DNA of 64,000 nucleotides from Shinella zoogloeoides (GCF_022682305.1 NZ_CP093528.1:248001-312000), one strand, 5' to 3'. Numbered from the stretch's first letter, positions 49,999 through 59,612 are shown. Notes: generated by a model from the letters alone, not told the origin. Numbers and translations: made by a program.

Positions 49999-50814
49999 TT
50001 ACTCGCTGTCCGCTTTCGCCAGCCGCTCCAGCGTCGGCATGGAGGTGATATTGTAGCCGGCATCCACATAGTGGATTTCGCCGGTAACGCCGCTCGACAT
50101 GTCAGAGAGCAGATAGAGCGCCGAATTGCCGACATCCTCGATGGTGACGGTGCGGCGGAGCGGGGCGTTCTTCTGCTGCCAGGAGAGCATGGCGCGGGCA
50201 TCGGAAATGCCGGCGCCGGCCAGCGTGCGGATCGGCCCGGCCGAGATTGCGTTGACGCGAATGCCCTGCGGACCGTAGTCGCCGGCGAGGTAGCGCACGG
50301 AGGCTTCCAGCGCGGCCTTGGCGACGCCCATGACGTTGTAGTTCGGCATGATGCGCACCGAGCCGCCATAGGTCAGCGTCAGCATCGAGCCGCCGTCCGT
50401 CATCAGGTCCGCCGCGCGCTTGGCGATCTCCGTGAAGGAGAAGCAGGAGATGACCATGGTGCGCGAGAAGTTGTCGCGCGAAGTGTCGGCGTAAAGGCCC
50501 TTCAGCTCGTTCTTGTCGGAGAAGCCGATGGCGTGCACGACGAAGTCGAGCTTGCCCCACTTTTCCCTGATCGCGTCGATCGTCGCATCCACCGAGGCGA
50601 TGTCTTCGACGTCGCAGGGGATGACGAAGTCCGAGCCGAGTTCGGCGGCGAGCGGCTTAACGCGCTTGCCGAGCGCTTCACCCTGGTAGGTGAAGGCCAG
50701 TTCCGCGCCGACGCCGGCGAGCTTCTGGGCAATGCCCCAGGCGATGGAGTGGTTGTTCGCGACCCCCATGATGAGGCCGCGCTTGCCGTTCATGATCCCG
50801 GTCATCGGTGTCAT
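49999..50814 (-). CDS. fabI: Enoyl-[acyl-carrier-protein] reductase
   Basis: A 271-residue SDR protein of the FabI type. The cofactor loop is [20 protein letters not shown], and the catalytic tyrosine and lysine are in [19 protein letters not shown] (Y-x6-K). [18 protein letters not shown] is the substrate-binding loop. It performs the last reduction of each elongation cycle with NAD(P)H and is the triclosan target. Its ATG overlaps the fabB stop (ATGA). Confidence 0.95.
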   Translation of the reverse strand: MTPMTGIMNGKRGLIMGVANNHSIAWGIAQKLAGVGAELAFTYQGEALGKRVKPLAAELGSDFVIPCDVEDIASVDATIDAIREKWGKLDFVVHAIGFSDKNELKGLYADTSRDNFSRTMVISCFSFTEIAKRAADLMTDGGSMLTLTYGGSVRIMPNYNVMGVAKAALEASVRYLAGDYGPQGIRVNAISAGPIRTLAGAGISDARAMLSWQQKNAPLRRTVTIEDVGNSALYLLSDMSSGVTGEIHYVDAGYNITSMPTLERLAKADSE

Positions 50815-52034
50815 CCGTTGTGGCGCTGGAAGACCAGCGTGGCGTTCGTGCCGCCGAAGCCGAAGGAGTTGGAAAGAACCGTGTCGATCTTCGCATTGTC
50901 GATGCGCTTGCGCACGATCGGAACGCCGTCGAATTCCGGGTCCAGCTCGGTGATATGCGCGCTTTCGCCGATAAAGCCGGCCTGCATCATCAGGAGGCCG
51001 TAGATCGATTCCTGCACGCCGGCAGCGCCGAGCGAGTGGCCGGTCAGCGACTTGGTCGACTGGATATGCGGGATCTTGTCGCCGAAGACTTCGCGGATCG
51101 CGCCGATTTCCTTGCTGTCGCCGACGGGCGTCGAGGTGCCGTGCGTGTTGATGTAGTCGACATCGCCCTTCACCGTGGCGAGCGCCTGGCGCATGCAGCG
51201 GATCGCGCCTTCACCCGACGGTGCCACCATGTCGTAGCCGTCGGAGGTCGCACCGTAGCCGACGATCTCGGCATAGATCTTCGCGCCGCGGGCCTTGGCA
51301 TGCTCCAGCTCCTCGAGGACGAGGACGCCAGCGCCGCCGGCGATGACGAAGCCGTCGCGGCTGACGTCATAGGCGCGTGAGGCGGTGGACGGCGTGTCGT
51401 TGTACTTTGAGGACATGGCGCCCATGGCGTCGAAGAGGTTCGACATGGTCCAGTCGAGGTCTTCGTGGCCGCCGGCGAACATGATGTCCTGCTTGCCCCA
51501 CTGGATCATCTCCGCGGCATTGCCGATGCAGTGCGCGGAGGTCGAGCAGGCCGACGAGATGGAATAGTTGACGCCGTGAATCTTGAACCAGGTGGCGAGC
51601 GTCGCCGATGCCGTCGAGGACATCGCCTTCGGCACGGCGAACGGGCCGATGCGCTTGGGCGAGTTGTTCTTGATGGTGATGTCGGCCGCCTCGATCAGCG
51701 TGCGGGTGGACGGACCGCCCGAACCCATGATGATGCCGGCGCGCGGATTGGCCGAGTATTCGGACTCTTCGAGGCCGGAATCGGCGATCGCCTGCTTCAT
51801 GGCGACGTGGTTCCACGCACCGCCCTGCGAGAGGAAGCGGGCCGCGCGGCGATCGACGAGGTCGGTCGTGTCGATGCTCGGCGAACCCCAGACCTGGCAC
51901 TTGAAGCCGTGGTCAGCGAAGTCCTGGCTGAAGCTGATACCCGAGCGTGCATCGCGCAGCGATGCCGTCACTTCGTCAGCATTGTTCCCGATGGAGGATA
52001 CGATCCCCAGACCCGTGACAACTACCCGTCTCAT
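50811..52034 (-). CDS. fabB: 3-oxoacyl-ACP synthase I
   Basis: A 407-residue condensing enzyme. The active-site cysteine is in [18 protein letters not shown] (near residue 163), and the two histidines lie in [12 protein letters not shown] (~298) and [15 protein letters not shown] (~333). [12 protein letters not shown] closes the fold. With FabA it forms the anaerobic unsaturated fatty acid route. Middle gene of fabA-fabB-fabI. Confidence 0.95.
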   Translation of the reverse strand: MRRVVVTGLGIVSSIGNNADEVTASLRDARSGISFSQDFADHGFKCQVWGSPSIDTTDLVDRRAARFLSQGGAWNHVAMKQAIADSGLEESEYSANPRAGIIMGSGGPSTRTLIEAADITIKNNSPKRIGPFAVPKAMSSTASATLATWFKIHGVNYSISSACSTSAHCIGNAAEMIQWGKQDIMFAGGHEDLDWTMSNLFDAMGAMSSKYNDTPSTASRAYDVSRDGFVIAGGAGVLVLEELEHAKARGAKIYAEIVGYGATSDGYDMVAPSGEGAIRCMRQALATVKGDVDYINTHGTSTPVGDSKEIGAIREVFGDKIPHIQSTKSLTGHSLGAAGVQESIYGLLMMQAGFIGESAHITELDPEFDGVPIVRKRIDNAKIDTVLSNSFGFGGTNATLVFQRHNG

Positions 52035-52100
52035 ATTCCTGACCTTTTCTTGAACGTCTCGTGGCGGGGGCGGCGCACCGCCCCCAAAAGGCTGTCCGCC

Positions 52101-52616
52101 TTAGGCTTCCTTGTCCTTCGACAGGCCGACGCGCAGGTCGGTCGCCTGATAGATGGTCTCGCCATCGGCCTTCAGCCAGCCGTCCGCCGTGCCGAGCACG
52201 AGGCGGCCGCGCATGACGCGCTTGAAGTCGATGCCGTATTCCAGAAGCTTGGTGTCCGGGCGGACCATGCCCTTGAACTTCACTTCGCCGGTGGAGAGCG
52301 CCATGCCGCGGCCCGGCTCGCCGAGCCAGCCGAGGAAGAAGCCCGTGAGCTGCCACATGCCGTCGAGGCCGAGGCAGCCCGGCATGATCGGGTTGCCCTG
52401 GAAATGACAGGGGAAGTACCAGTCATCCGGCTTCACGTCGTATGCGGCGCGGATATAGCCCTTGTCGAAGGCGCCGCCCGTTTCGGAAATGTCGGTGATG
52501 CGGTGGACCATCAGCATGGGCGGCAGGGGAAGCTGCGCGTTGCCGGGGCCGAAAAGCTCGCCGCGGCCGCAGGACAGGATTTCCTCGTAGTTGTAGCTGG
52601 ATTGCCTGGTCGTCAT
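52101..52616 (-). CDS. fabA: 3-hydroxydecanoyl-ACP dehydratase/isomerase
   Basis: A 171-residue hot-dog protein. The catalytic histidine is in [19 protein letters not shown] (near residue 71), with aspartate in [15 protein letters not shown] (~85). It dehydrates and isomerises the C10 intermediate, committing it to unsaturated fatty acids. The ATG at 52616 gives the family length; MRHS four codons earlier is possible. First gene of the fab operon, divergent from irr. Confidence 0.95.
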   Translation of the reverse strand: MTTRQSSYNYEEILSCGRGELFGPGNAQLPLPPMLMVHRITDISETGGAFDKGYIRAAYDVKPDDWYFPCHFQGNPIMPGCLGLDGMWQLTGFFLGWLGEPGRGMALSTGEVKFKGMVRPDTKLLEYGIDFKRVMRGRLVLGTADGWLKADGETIYQATDLRVGLSKDKEA

Positions 52617-52931
52617 CGAATGTCTCATCCCCGGTCTATGCAACGCCTTTCCGGCGTCCGATCTCTTGGAGGCGCGGGGCGAATGGAAGCACCCGCATCT
52701 CCGTTCTTTTCCCGCCGCGCCCGGCCCGGGCAAGACGTTATTTCTGCTGTCCGCATACATGATGCTCGGCTTCACAGCCAGCGCAAATTGCCGTGACAGG
52801 GGCAAAGGCCCCGGTTTTTCCGCATGTTGCGTGGCTTTCGGCCGCCGCAATCCTATTGAATCCCGGCGGCGCTAAAGTTATATCGAAAGCTCAAGATTGT
52901 TGTTCAAGGCCTGACGAACGGATCCGTGCCC
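52617..52931. other. Divergent fabA / irr intergenic region
   Basis: Must hold the promoters of fabA and irr. GGGGC-AAAG-GCCCC-GGTTTTT at 52799-52819 is a small hairpin with a T-run on the plus strand, about 110 bases before irr. A clear Irr box (ICE) or Fur box was not recognised. Confidence 0.45.
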
Positions 52932-53351
52932 ATGACGCATGCACACGAGACGCCCATCGAAGAGCGCCTGCGCCATAGCGGCCTGCGCCCCACGCGCCAG
53001 CGCGTGGCCCTGGGCGATCTGCTGTTTGCCAAGGGCGACCGTCACCTGACGGTGGAGGAATTGCACGAGGAGGCCGTCACGGCCGGCGTGCCGGTGTCAC
53101 TGGCGACCGTCTACAACACGTTGCACCAGTTCACCGAGGCAGGCCTGATCCGCGTTCTGGCCGTCGAAGGCTCGAAGACCTATTTCGACACCAACATTTC
53201 CGACCACCACCACTTCTTCGTGGAAGGCGAGAACCACGTTCTCGACATTCCCGTCAGCAATCTCGAGATCGGCAACCTGCCGGAGCCGCCGGAAGGCATG
53301 GAGATCTCGCATGTGGACGTGGTCATCCGCCTGCGCCCCCGCAAGGCCTGA
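52932..53351 (+). CDS. irr: Iron response regulator Irr (Fur family)
   Basis: A 139-residue Fur-family protein. The winged helix is RHSGLRPTRQRVALGDLLFA and VPVSLATVYNTLHQFTEAGL. The histidine cluster SDHHHFFVEGE (residues ~90-100) is the haem/metal site of rhizobial Irr. The N-terminal GCPWH haem motif of Bradyrhizobium Irr is absent, as in Rhizobium leguminosarum. It represses iron-costly genes under iron limitation. ATG at 52932; a GTG two codons earlier is possible. fabA is divergent, an arrangement typical of Rhizobiaceae. Confidence 0.92.
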   Translation: MTHAHETPIEERLRHSGLRPTRQRVALGDLLFAKGDRHLTVEELHEEAVTAGVPVSLATVYNTLHQFTEAGLIRVLAVEGSKTYFDTNISDHHHFFVEGENHVLDIPVSNLEIGNLPEPPEGMEISHVDVVIRLRPRKA

Positions 53352-53360
53352 AATCGTCCG

Positions 53361-53996
53361 TCACATCACATCGTCGGGATGCCGGCCCGGCCGCGGCCGG
53401 TAGACCGGGAAGCGCCAGCCGAAGCGCAGTGCCCCGCCGCGCACCAGGAAGGCCGCGCCCATGCCGAGCGCCGAAGCGAGCCACAGCGGCGCGCCGGCCA
53501 CCGTTGCCGCCGTGAAGGCCGCCGCGCCGATCAGCGCTGCCGTGACGTAGATTTCGGGCCTCAGCAGCACGGACGGCTCGTTGGCGAGAAGATCGCGGAT
53601 GATGCCGCCGAAGCTTGCCGTCAGCACGCCGGTGGTGATGGCCACGGTCGGCGATCCCGTCGCTGCAAAGCCCTTGGCCGCGCCCATGACGCAATAGGCC
53701 GAAACGCCCATGGCGTCGAGCCAGAGCAAAAGGCGGTAGCGCGACTCGATGCGGTGTGCGAGCACGAAGACGACGAGCGCGACCGCCACGCAGACGATGA
53801 GATAGGTCGGGTTCACCACCCAAAAGACGGGCGTCGCGCCGAGGATCACGTCGCGGAACGTGCCACCGCCGATGCCGGTGGCGGCAGCGAGGAACAGGAA
53901 GCCGATGATGTCGAGCTGCTTGCGCGAGGCCGAGAGCGCGCCCGTCGCGGCGAAGACGGCGACCCCCGTATAGTCCAGAAATTCCAGGATCGGCAC
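53361..53996 (-). CDS. TRIC-type (YadS/UPF0126) membrane protein
   Basis: A 211-residue protein with seven hydrophobic segments in two repeats. FLDYTGVAVFAATGALSASR opens the first repeat, and GIGGGTFRDVILG has the conserved GGG-x-x-RD; the second repeat reads SFGGIIRDLLANEPS. Prokaryotic TRIC homologues form trimeric cation channels; glycine transport has also been proposed. Convergent with irr. Confidence 0.88.
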   Translation of the reverse strand: MPILEFLDYTGVAVFAATGALSASRKQLDIIGFLFLAAATGIGGGTFRDVILGATPVFWVVNPTYLIVCVAVALVVFVLAHRIESRYRLLLWLDAMGVSAYCVMGAAKGFAATGSPTVAITTGVLTASFGGIIRDLLANEPSVLLRPEIYVTAALIGAAAFTAATVAGAPLWLASALGMGAAFLVRGGALRFGWRFPVYRPRPGRHPDDVM

Positions 53997-54125
53997 GGCT
54001 TCCCCCTCGCGACCTAAGCCTCGCGACAGCTTTGCTGCATTAGAATGCGCGCGCCGGCAGAATCATGCCGCACGGCGCTCCGGCCGCATAATGACCGAAT
54101 CGCCCGCCATGGAAAGGTTTGAGAT

Positions 54126-54599
54126 ATGGCCATCCGCATGCGTTTTCTCGCGTTTCTCTCCGCCGTGCTCGTTCTGGCCGCCGCGCCGGCCCGGGCCGCC
54201 GAGATCGTGCCGGATGCGCTGGCCGCCGTTCAGGCCGAGGTCGCCGAGCGTTGCAAGACGGCGGTCTATGGCGATGATTTCGCCGATACCGTCGATTTCA
54301 ACAACGACCGCCTGCCCGATGCGATCTTCAATCTCGGCGCGGTCAATTGCGACGGCGTGCCCGGCGGCCTGTGCGGCAATGTCGGCTGCCCGCATGAATT
54401 CTACATCCAGGTGGCCGAGGGCGGCTATTTCCTCGCCGCCAATGCGGATCTCTACGGCTATGACATGAAGAAGCGCTTTGGCAACATGGTGCTGGAACTG
54501 AAGGCCGACGCGGCGAGCTGCGGCCGCGACGACGACGAATATTGCACCATGACCATCCGTGTGCGGAACGCCCGCTTCGAGACGATCTCCAAGAAATAG
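54126..54599 (+). CDS. Secreted protein with calcium-binding-like motif
   Basis: A 157-residue protein with a clear signal peptide (MAIRMRFLAFLSAVLVLAAA to ARAAE). The mature part has DFNNDRLPDAIFNLG near residue 57, an Asp/Asn-rich loop like those of FG-GAP/calcium-binding repeats. Six cysteines (NCDGV, LCGNVGC, SCGRDDDEYC and CKTAV) suggest disulphides. It is periplasmic or secreted; function unknown. Stop lies two bases before that of the YdcF gene on the other strand. Confidence 0.75.
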   Translation: MAIRMRFLAFLSAVLVLAAAPARAAEIVPDALAAVQAEVAERCKTAVYGDDFADTVDFNNDRLPDAIFNLGAVNCDGVPGGLCGNVGCPHEFYIQVAEGGYFLAANADLYGYDMKKRFGNMVLELKADAASCGRDDDEYCTMTIRVRNARFETISKK

Positions 54600-54601
54600 G
54601 C

Positions 54602-55393
54602 CTATTGCGGCAGGAAGGCGTCCGTCCGGCCCGCCAGGCGGTAGAAGGCAAGGCCTGTCCATTCGCGCATCGCCGTCGTCATCAGTTGCGCGTTGATGGA
54701 AGGCTGGGTGAGATCCAGCCCGAGGCGCGCCGTTCCGGTCGTGCGGTAGTCCGTCGGCCAGGGCAGGACCGTAAGCCCCAGCTTGCGGAAGAGGCCGACC
54801 GAGCGCGGCATGTGGAAGGCGGAGGTTACCAGCAGGCAGTTTTCGAGGCCGTTCCGTTTCAGGAGATCCTGCGTGTTGCCCGCATTCTCGAACGTATCGC
54901 GCGATTCCGTCTCCCGGATCACCCGCGTCGCAGGCACGCCGAACGCCTCGAGGAAGCGCGGCCCGACGATGGCGTCCCCTTCATAGGCCCCGCTCAGCGA
55001 TCCATCGCCGCCGGAGATCAGGATGCGCGCCTGCGGGAATTCCAGCGCGAGCCGCAGCGTCTCGACGAAGCGGTCGCCGGCCTGGGTCATCTCGAAGCCG
55101 CCACGCGCCGTGACGACCTCGGATTCGAAGCCGCCGCCGAGCGTGATGATGCAGATCGGCCCGCCGGCGGGCAGCGCGGCGCGGGGAATGCGGTCCTCCA
55201 GCTTCTGCAGCAGGACGGCGCCGCTCGAGGTGAAGAGCGTTGCGAACAGCAGGAGCGCCGCCGCCGCGCTCGCCCAGGTGCGGGTACGGTTCCACTTGAG
55301 GAACCCCGCACCGAGGCCGGCGAGAATGAGGAACAGGGCAAGCGAAAGCGGCTGGGCCAGAAGCCAGAAGATCTTGGAAATATAGAACGTCAC
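54602..55393 (-). CDS. YdcF/ElyC-like DUF218 membrane protein
   Basis: A 263-residue protein. Two N-terminal helices (about 8-30 and 36-60) are followed by a DUF218 domain: ICIITLGGGFESEVV, ARILISGGDGSL, ETESRDTFENAGNTQDLLKR and LVTSAFHMPRSVGLFRKLG. E. coli ElyC of this type influences envelope biogenesis under stress. It lies 24 bp downstream of the TMEM43-family gene and probably shares its transcript. Confidence 0.9.
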   Translation of the reverse strand: MTFYISKIFWLLAQPLSLALFLILAGLGAGFLKWNRTRTWASAAAALLLFATLFTSSGAVLLQKLEDRIPRAALPAGGPICIITLGGGFESEVVTARGGFEMTQAGDRFVETLRLALEFPQARILISGGDGSLSGAYEGDAIVGPRFLEAFGVPATRVIRETESRDTFENAGNTQDLLKRNGLENCLLVTSAFHMPRSVGLFRKLGLTVLPWPTDYRTTGTARLGLDLTQPSINAQLMTTAMREWTGLAFYRLAGRTDAFLPQ

Positions 55394-55417
55394 GCCTTGC
55401 CCATCCTGCTCTTGTCG

Positions 55418-56587
55418 CTATGCGGTCGCGGCGGTCGTGGCCGCCCCCTTGCCGCGCCGCAGATAGAGGATGCCCGCCGCCAGCGCAATGCCGGCGGCCA
55501 GGATCGCGATGGCGATGAACGGTCGATAGGCGATCCAGGCGATGGCAATGACGGCGGGGCCGAGCAGCAGCGTGAAGATGAGCGCGATGGCCGTGGTGCC
55601 GAAGCGCACGATGGAGCCGACGAAGGGCACCACATCGGCGATCACGCCGAGAATGGAGAGGATGAACGAAAAGCCGACGAAGAGGCCGATGAGGCCGCCC
55701 GCCCGCACCAGCCAGGTGATGGTGGTGTTCTCGCTCTGCGCCGCGTCGAACATGACGGCAGCGTCGGCGATGCCGGCCCGGCTGAGGAAGAGGTTGCGTC
55801 CGTTCGTGGTCTTGTAGGGGATGAGGCTGTTGCCGCGCTGCGCGCCGACGAAGCTCGCCTCGGCAATGTCTGACCGCTCGAAGCGGATGCGGATATCACC
55901 GACCTGCGGGTTCTGCGGGTCGGAGGAGAACACCGCCTGACCTGCAATGGCCGAGACCGGCCTGCCAATCGTCACCGCCTCGCCGATGCGGCCCGCCTCG
56001 ATGGCTGTCAGCGGCACGGGACGATCGTCGCCGAGGCCCGCAAGCGTGCGACCGTCCAGGCTGAAGGCGCCGATCGTTGCCGTGGGAACGGCGAAGCTCG
56101 CGCCGTCGATGGGCATCTGCGGATTGTCGTGCCCGGGCTGGCGGAAGCTGCTCGAGCTGATCTCCCGCTGGTTCCATTCCTTGCGATAGGAATAGGTGGT
56201 GACGGTCTCTTCGCTGCCGCCGAGCTGCTTGCGTGTCTCGGACGAGGAGCTTTCCACCCACTGGAACATCTCGACGATGCGCCGCAGTCCCACGGCCCCG
56301 TCCGCGGAAACGCCGAGCATGTCGTCCTCAGGCACGCCAACGGGTTTCACTGGCCCTGAAATATGCACGAGCCTGCCCTCGTTCGCCGGATCGACGCTGC
56401 CATTGTCGACCGAAACGACAAGGCCGGCGCCCTCGACGAGCGCCCTGTAGGTCTTCACCGAACGACCCTCGTTCCAGAAGAGAAGCCAGACGCAGGCGAT
56501 CACCAGGAGGAATCCGACCAGAATCCTGATCAGCGCTCCCTTCAGCCTGGCGAACCAGGACGTGGTCGTCGTTTCCGTAAAGCTCAT
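55418..56587 (-). CDS. TMEM43 family membrane protein
   Basis: A 389-residue protein. One N-terminal helix (~20-40), a large soluble region, and three or four helices near the C-terminus (~275-380, for example LIGLFVGFSFILSILGVIAD). SSSETRKQLGGSEETVTTYS followed by YRKEW, and the FRQPGHDNPQMPI region, match the TMEM43/LUMA family, known in animals from the nuclear envelope and in bacteria without known role. The ATG at 56587 gives the conserved start; upstream frame is antisense noise. Confidence 0.85.
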   Translation of the reverse strand: MSFTETTTTSWFARLKGALIRILVGFLLVIACVWLLFWNEGRSVKTYRALVEGAGLVVSVDNGSVDPANEGRLVHISGPVKPVGVPEDDMLGVSADGAVGLRRIVEMFQWVESSSSETRKQLGGSEETVTTYSYRKEWNQREISSSSFRQPGHDNPQMPIDGASFAVPTATIGAFSLDGRTLAGLGDDRPVPLTAIEAGRIGEAVTIGRPVSAIAGQAVFSSDPQNPQVGDIRIRFERSDIAEASFVGAQRGNSLIPYKTTNGRNLFLSRAGIADAAVMFDAAQSENTTITWLVRAGGLIGLFVGFSFILSILGVIADVVPFVGSIVRFGTTAIALIFTLLLGPAVIAIAWIAYRPFIAIAILAAGIALAAGILYLRRGKGAATTAATA

Positions 56588-56707
56588 GGTATCCCCCGCA
56601 AAGCGTGCGCTCCCGCCTGGAGCGCCTGAAAGACCATGCTTATTCACGGTTCCTGAACCGCGCAAGCGGGGAACTTTCCCGGCCTCCCGCCCGTTTATCC
56701 TGTTTGT

Positions 56708-56995
56708 ATGGAAGGGAGCACGTCCATGGCACAGGACCGCGAAGACCGCATCCGCAAACGCGCCTACCAGCTCTGGCAGCAGGAAGGCTCGCCGGAAGGC
56801 CGGCCGGACGACCACTGGCTTCAGGCCGAACGGGAAATCGACCACGGCGATGGCGAGATCGAGGGCGACGACCAGCCAAACCTCGCAGCCCTCCGCGAAG
56901 CCGCCCGCCAGCACAACGACACCTTCCTCGTGAAGACCGACCTGGAAGATGCGGAGCAGCGCGAGGCGACGCCGGGGATGCGCGAACAGCCGTAA
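56708..56995 (+). CDS. DUF2934 family small protein
   Basis: A 95-residue soluble protein. RIRKRAYQLWQQEGSPEGRP and HWLQAEREI are the DUF2934 motif (residues ~13-45), common in rhizobia and of unknown function. The rest is acidic. The first ATG is used; MAQDRED six codons later is equally likely. It is the last core-type gene before the integrated element. Confidence 0.85.
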   Translation: MEGSTSMAQDREDRIRKRAYQLWQQEGSPEGRPDDHWLQAEREIDHGDGEIEGDDQPNLAALREAARQHNDTFLVKTDLEDAEQREATPGMREQP

Positions 56996-57035
56996 TGGCT
57001 TGCTGTGGATCGGGTATCTGGTTCAGGGAGAAATT

Positions 57036-57053
57036 TGGTGGAGCTAAGCGGGG
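57036..57053 (-). other. tRNA 3'-end fragment, candidate attachment site
   Basis: On the minus strand the sequence reads CCCCGCTTAGCTCCACCA, as at the 3' end of tRNA-Ala-like genes including CCA. Upstream bases do not complete a tRNA. It lies 110 bp before the integrase, where an att core would be. tmRNA acceptor ends are an alternative source. Confidence 0.6.
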
Positions 57054-57146
57054 TACGAAAACCGAGGGGTATTGCGCTTTTCGTTTCAAATAGTTAAATG
57101 TAACCAATGAGTTCCAAGGATCACCTTGGGTACGTAATTGGGTACG
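57051..57146 (+). repeat. GGGTACG direct repeats ahead of the integrase
   Basis: GGGTACG occurs at 57051-57057, 57128-57134 and 57140-57146. The last two extend to TTGGGTACG with a 12-bp period. They may be recombinase arm-binding sites. Confidence 0.5.
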
Positions 57147-57162
57147 CACCGGACGATTTGAA

Positions 57163-58527
57163 GTGGCAAGACCAGCAAAAAGTGACAAGCGATACCTTGA
57201 GCAACACGGCGCGAAATGGCGCGTTGTCGTGGCGGTCCCCAGAGACCTAAGGGCAACTTTGGGGGCCTCTAAGCTCAAGTACACTCTGGAAACCGACAGT
57301 TTATCAGAGGCCAATCGGCAGAAGTGGGCTGTGGTGGCGGAGTTGCAGGGCCGGATAGAGTCCGCGAGAAATCCCCAAGGGAACCCGGACGACCTCCGCA
57401 AAGAGGCCGCTAAGCTGGCAGCGCTTCGCCGGTCCACGACGACCGAAGATGAAGAAGAAGGCTTGGATGCCTACATCTTACATCGTGTCGAAGAGATTGT
57501 TGGCAAGGCCATCGGCACCGACCGGCAAGGTGACGCCATCTATGAGGCGGCGCGTGAAAGCGAGGGCAAGCTCTTCGCCGGGATCGCAACGGGCCAGCGG
57601 ACGCCGATAGATGCACACCGGCAACGCTATCAGGCGAGCTTGCGTGTGAAGGCTCGAACGCTGGCGGATGACAACAGGGCGATGAAGTACCTGCTAGACT
57701 GGTGCAAGGCGGAGAACGTGCCGCCGTTTCTTGAGAGCTTCGGGCGGCGTGATGCCATTCGGTTTGCAGATGCCTTCCCTGCCTTGATTGGCACCGAGCA
57801 GCCCCGCACCCTGAACAAGTACATTCGCCGTCTTGGTTCCTATTGGAAGTGGATGGAGAGCCGCGACGAGGTGTCCGCGAACGTTTGGCAGGGGCGCACC
57901 TATACCATTCCGATTGAGACTGACGCTCAGAAGGAGCGCCCCTTCACGACTGCCGAGTTGGTGGCCTTGCTCAATGGTCCCGCCTCGCCGGAAATGCACG
58001 ACCTCATGCGTATCGCTGCCCTGACAGGGGCGCGGCTGGACGCTATCGTTTGCCTCAGGGCGAAGGACTGCAAGGATGGAAACTTCATCTTCAAGCCGCA
58101 GAAGAAGGAAACATCGTCCCGGCTTGTCCCGATCCACTCGGCCCTCAAGGAAATCGTAGAGCGCCGCACGGCCAACCTTGGGGAGGACGACAGCATATTC
58201 CCCGAGTGGCCCCCGGCGAAGTCCAGCAAGTCCTTGCGTGAACATTCGTTCAAGGCGTCGAACAATTTCACCGACTACCGCCGCAGCTTAAAGGTCGAAG
58301 ACACGCGAGAGGGCAACAGGCGGTCCCGCGTCAACTTCCATTCCTTCCGTCGCTGGTTCATCACCGCTGCCGAACGGGCAGACCAGCCGGAGGGCATCAT
58401 CGCGGCAGTCGTGGGCCACAAGCGGAACGGGATGACCCTTGGGGTTTACTCGGCGGGACCAGCGCTGGAGCAAGCAAGGCGATGTGTTGAGGCGGTCAAG
58501 CTCCCGAGTGGGAAGCAATCCTCATGA
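57163..58527 (+). CDS. Tyrosine recombinase / phage integrase
   Basis: A 454-residue integrase. The N-terminal ~70 residues (GAKWRVVVAVPRDLRATLG) resemble the DUF6538 arm-binding head. A SAM-like core-binding domain spans ~155-235. The catalytic domain has Arg291 (LTGARLDAI), His393-x-x-Arg396 (FHSFRRWF), His419 (VVGHKRNG) and Tyr429 (LGVYSAG), so all key residues are present. The start is GTG, with no strong ribosome binding site. Codon use is less GC-biased than in the core genes. The next gene overlaps its stop by ATGA. Confidence 0.93.
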   Translation: MARPAKSDKRYLEQHGAKWRVVVAVPRDLRATLGASKLKYTLETDSLSEANRQKWAVVAELQGRIESARNPQGNPDDLRKEAAKLAALRRSTTTEDEEEGLDAYILHRVEEIVGKAIGTDRQGDAIYEAARESEGKLFAGIATGQRTPIDAHRQRYQASLRVKARTLADDNRAMKYLLDWCKAENVPPFLESFGRRDAIRFADAFPALIGTEQPRTLNKYIRRLGSYWKWMESRDEVSANVWQGRTYTIPIETDAQKERPFTTAELVALLNGPASPEMHDLMRIAALTGARLDAIVCLRAKDCKDGNFIFKPQKKETSSRLVPIHSALKEIVERRTANLGEDDSIFPEWPPAKSSKSLREHSFKASNNFTDYRRSLKVEDTREGNRRSRVNFHSFRRWFITAAERADQPEGIIAAVVGHKRNGMTLGVYSAGPALEQARRCVEAVKLPSGKQSS

Positions 58528-59240
58528 ATGAACGGATGTCTCTCTCCGAAATCAAAGCCGCAATCCTGAAAAAGCGACGGCAACGGATACGGCGTCACAC
58601 CTATGCCTACGTGGCCGATGCCATCATTGCAGACGCGACAACCGACCAGCCCTTCCGGCACCGGCTGATTTTCGACTGGTGGAACCGTGTGGTGGACCCG
58701 CTGGAAGCCGAGAAATTTGACGTCGAGCGGCTACGCTATTTCCGCTCGCGATTGAAAGAGCATCGCAATTCCGCCGCCCACAATGCCGCCGTTCGGCAGG
58801 GTAAGGAGAGCGGGGCGACCCTTCGAAGGCTGAATACTGCAAATCTCGCATACGTTCAGCATCAGGTGCAGCGCCTATCGGATCGCAGTCTAAACTACGC
58901 GGCGGCGGAGCGAGCCGTGGCCGAGAGCGACCGCGCCTTTGAACACCTAGCGTTGGGGCTGGTGGCGCTTCCTGAGCTTCGCACCCGACAGTTCGGCCGT
59001 CTGGAGCGGATAGCCTTTACGTGCTCTTGCGATCCACGTTTCCCCGCGCTTGCGGAACGCCTTCGGTCTGACCCGGCTGGCATTCTCCCCGATATCGCCC
59101 CGAGGTGGATCGAAAGACGGCTCACAGAAATCACCGATCCCGTCGATCCGATCTGGCTGTTTGGCGATGACTACATCGAGACAAAACGTCGGGAAGGTCT
59201 TATACGGAAGTTAGAAGAAGAATATATGAATGAAATCTGA
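58524..59240 (+). CDS. Hypothetical protein coupled to the integrase
   Basis: A 238-residue soluble, helix-rich, basic protein, not recognised. The N-terminal part (SLSEIKAAILKKRRQRIRRH) is strongly basic and could bind nucleic acid. The middle contains HRNSAAHNAAVRQGKESGAT, and the C-terminal part CSCDPRFPALAERLRSDPAG. Its ATG overlaps the integrase stop, so they are translated together. A recombination directionality or regulatory role is possible but unsupported. Confidence 0.7.
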   Translation: MNERMSLSEIKAAILKKRRQRIRRHTYAYVADAIIADATTDQPFRHRLIFDWWNRVVDPLEAEKFDVERLRYFRSRLKEHRNSAAHNAAVRQGKESGATLRRLNTANLAYVQHQVQRLSDRSLNYAAAERAVAESDRAFEHLALGLVALPELRTRQFGRLERIAFTCSCDPRFPALAERLRSDPAGILPDIAPRWIERRLTEITDPVDPIWLFGDDYIETKRREGLIRKLEEEYMNEI

Positions 59241-59294
59241 TAGTTATTATGGATGCACTATGAGGACACCCCAAGCCCTCGAAAGGAGCTACCC

Positions 59295-59612
59295 ATGAAC
59301 TACGAAACCTTCTTCTGCACCGCCCTTCCGGCCGCCAAGCAAGCCACGCGCCACGTCTTTGAAGGCCTGAAAGGCGACAAGACGATGCGGTCGCGAGGGC
59401 CGCTCGCAGAGGATCATGTCATTCTGTTGGGGATGGCCGTTCGCTGGCTGGATGCTTGCGACGAAATCCTCACCCGAGAGTCATCTCCCAGCCCCGCTCA
59501 GCTTTTGCAGGTCGGGAAGACGATGGTCGATGCGAACAAGATTTTGTTTGATGCCGTGGCGTGGTACGCCAACGCGGACAAGCTGAGCAACGCCGCGTGC
59601 TCTTGGGTCTAG
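59295..59612 (+). CDS. Hypothetical small protein of the element
   Basis: A 105-residue protein beginning MNYETFFCTALPAAKQATRH, largely helical, with no recognised domain. AAGGAG seven bases before the ATG supports the start. No signal or membrane segment. It stands 55 bp after the previous gene, and gene-free repeated DNA follows. Confidence 0.65.
   Translation: MNYETFFCTALPAAKQATRHVFEGLKGDKTMRSRGPLAEDHVILLGMAVRWLDACDEILTRESSPSPAQLLQVGKTMVDANKILFDAVAWYANADKLSNAACSWV

Noticed and set aside
52799..52819. Hairpin plus T-run upstream of irr as an attenuator
   Set aside because: The stem is only five base pairs with a two-base gap before the T-run, and no leader peptide or known RNA motif accompanies it.
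59241..59262. CACTATGAGGACA before the 105-residue gene as a phage promoter
   Set aside because: AG is inverted at the start site and the -17 region does not match.
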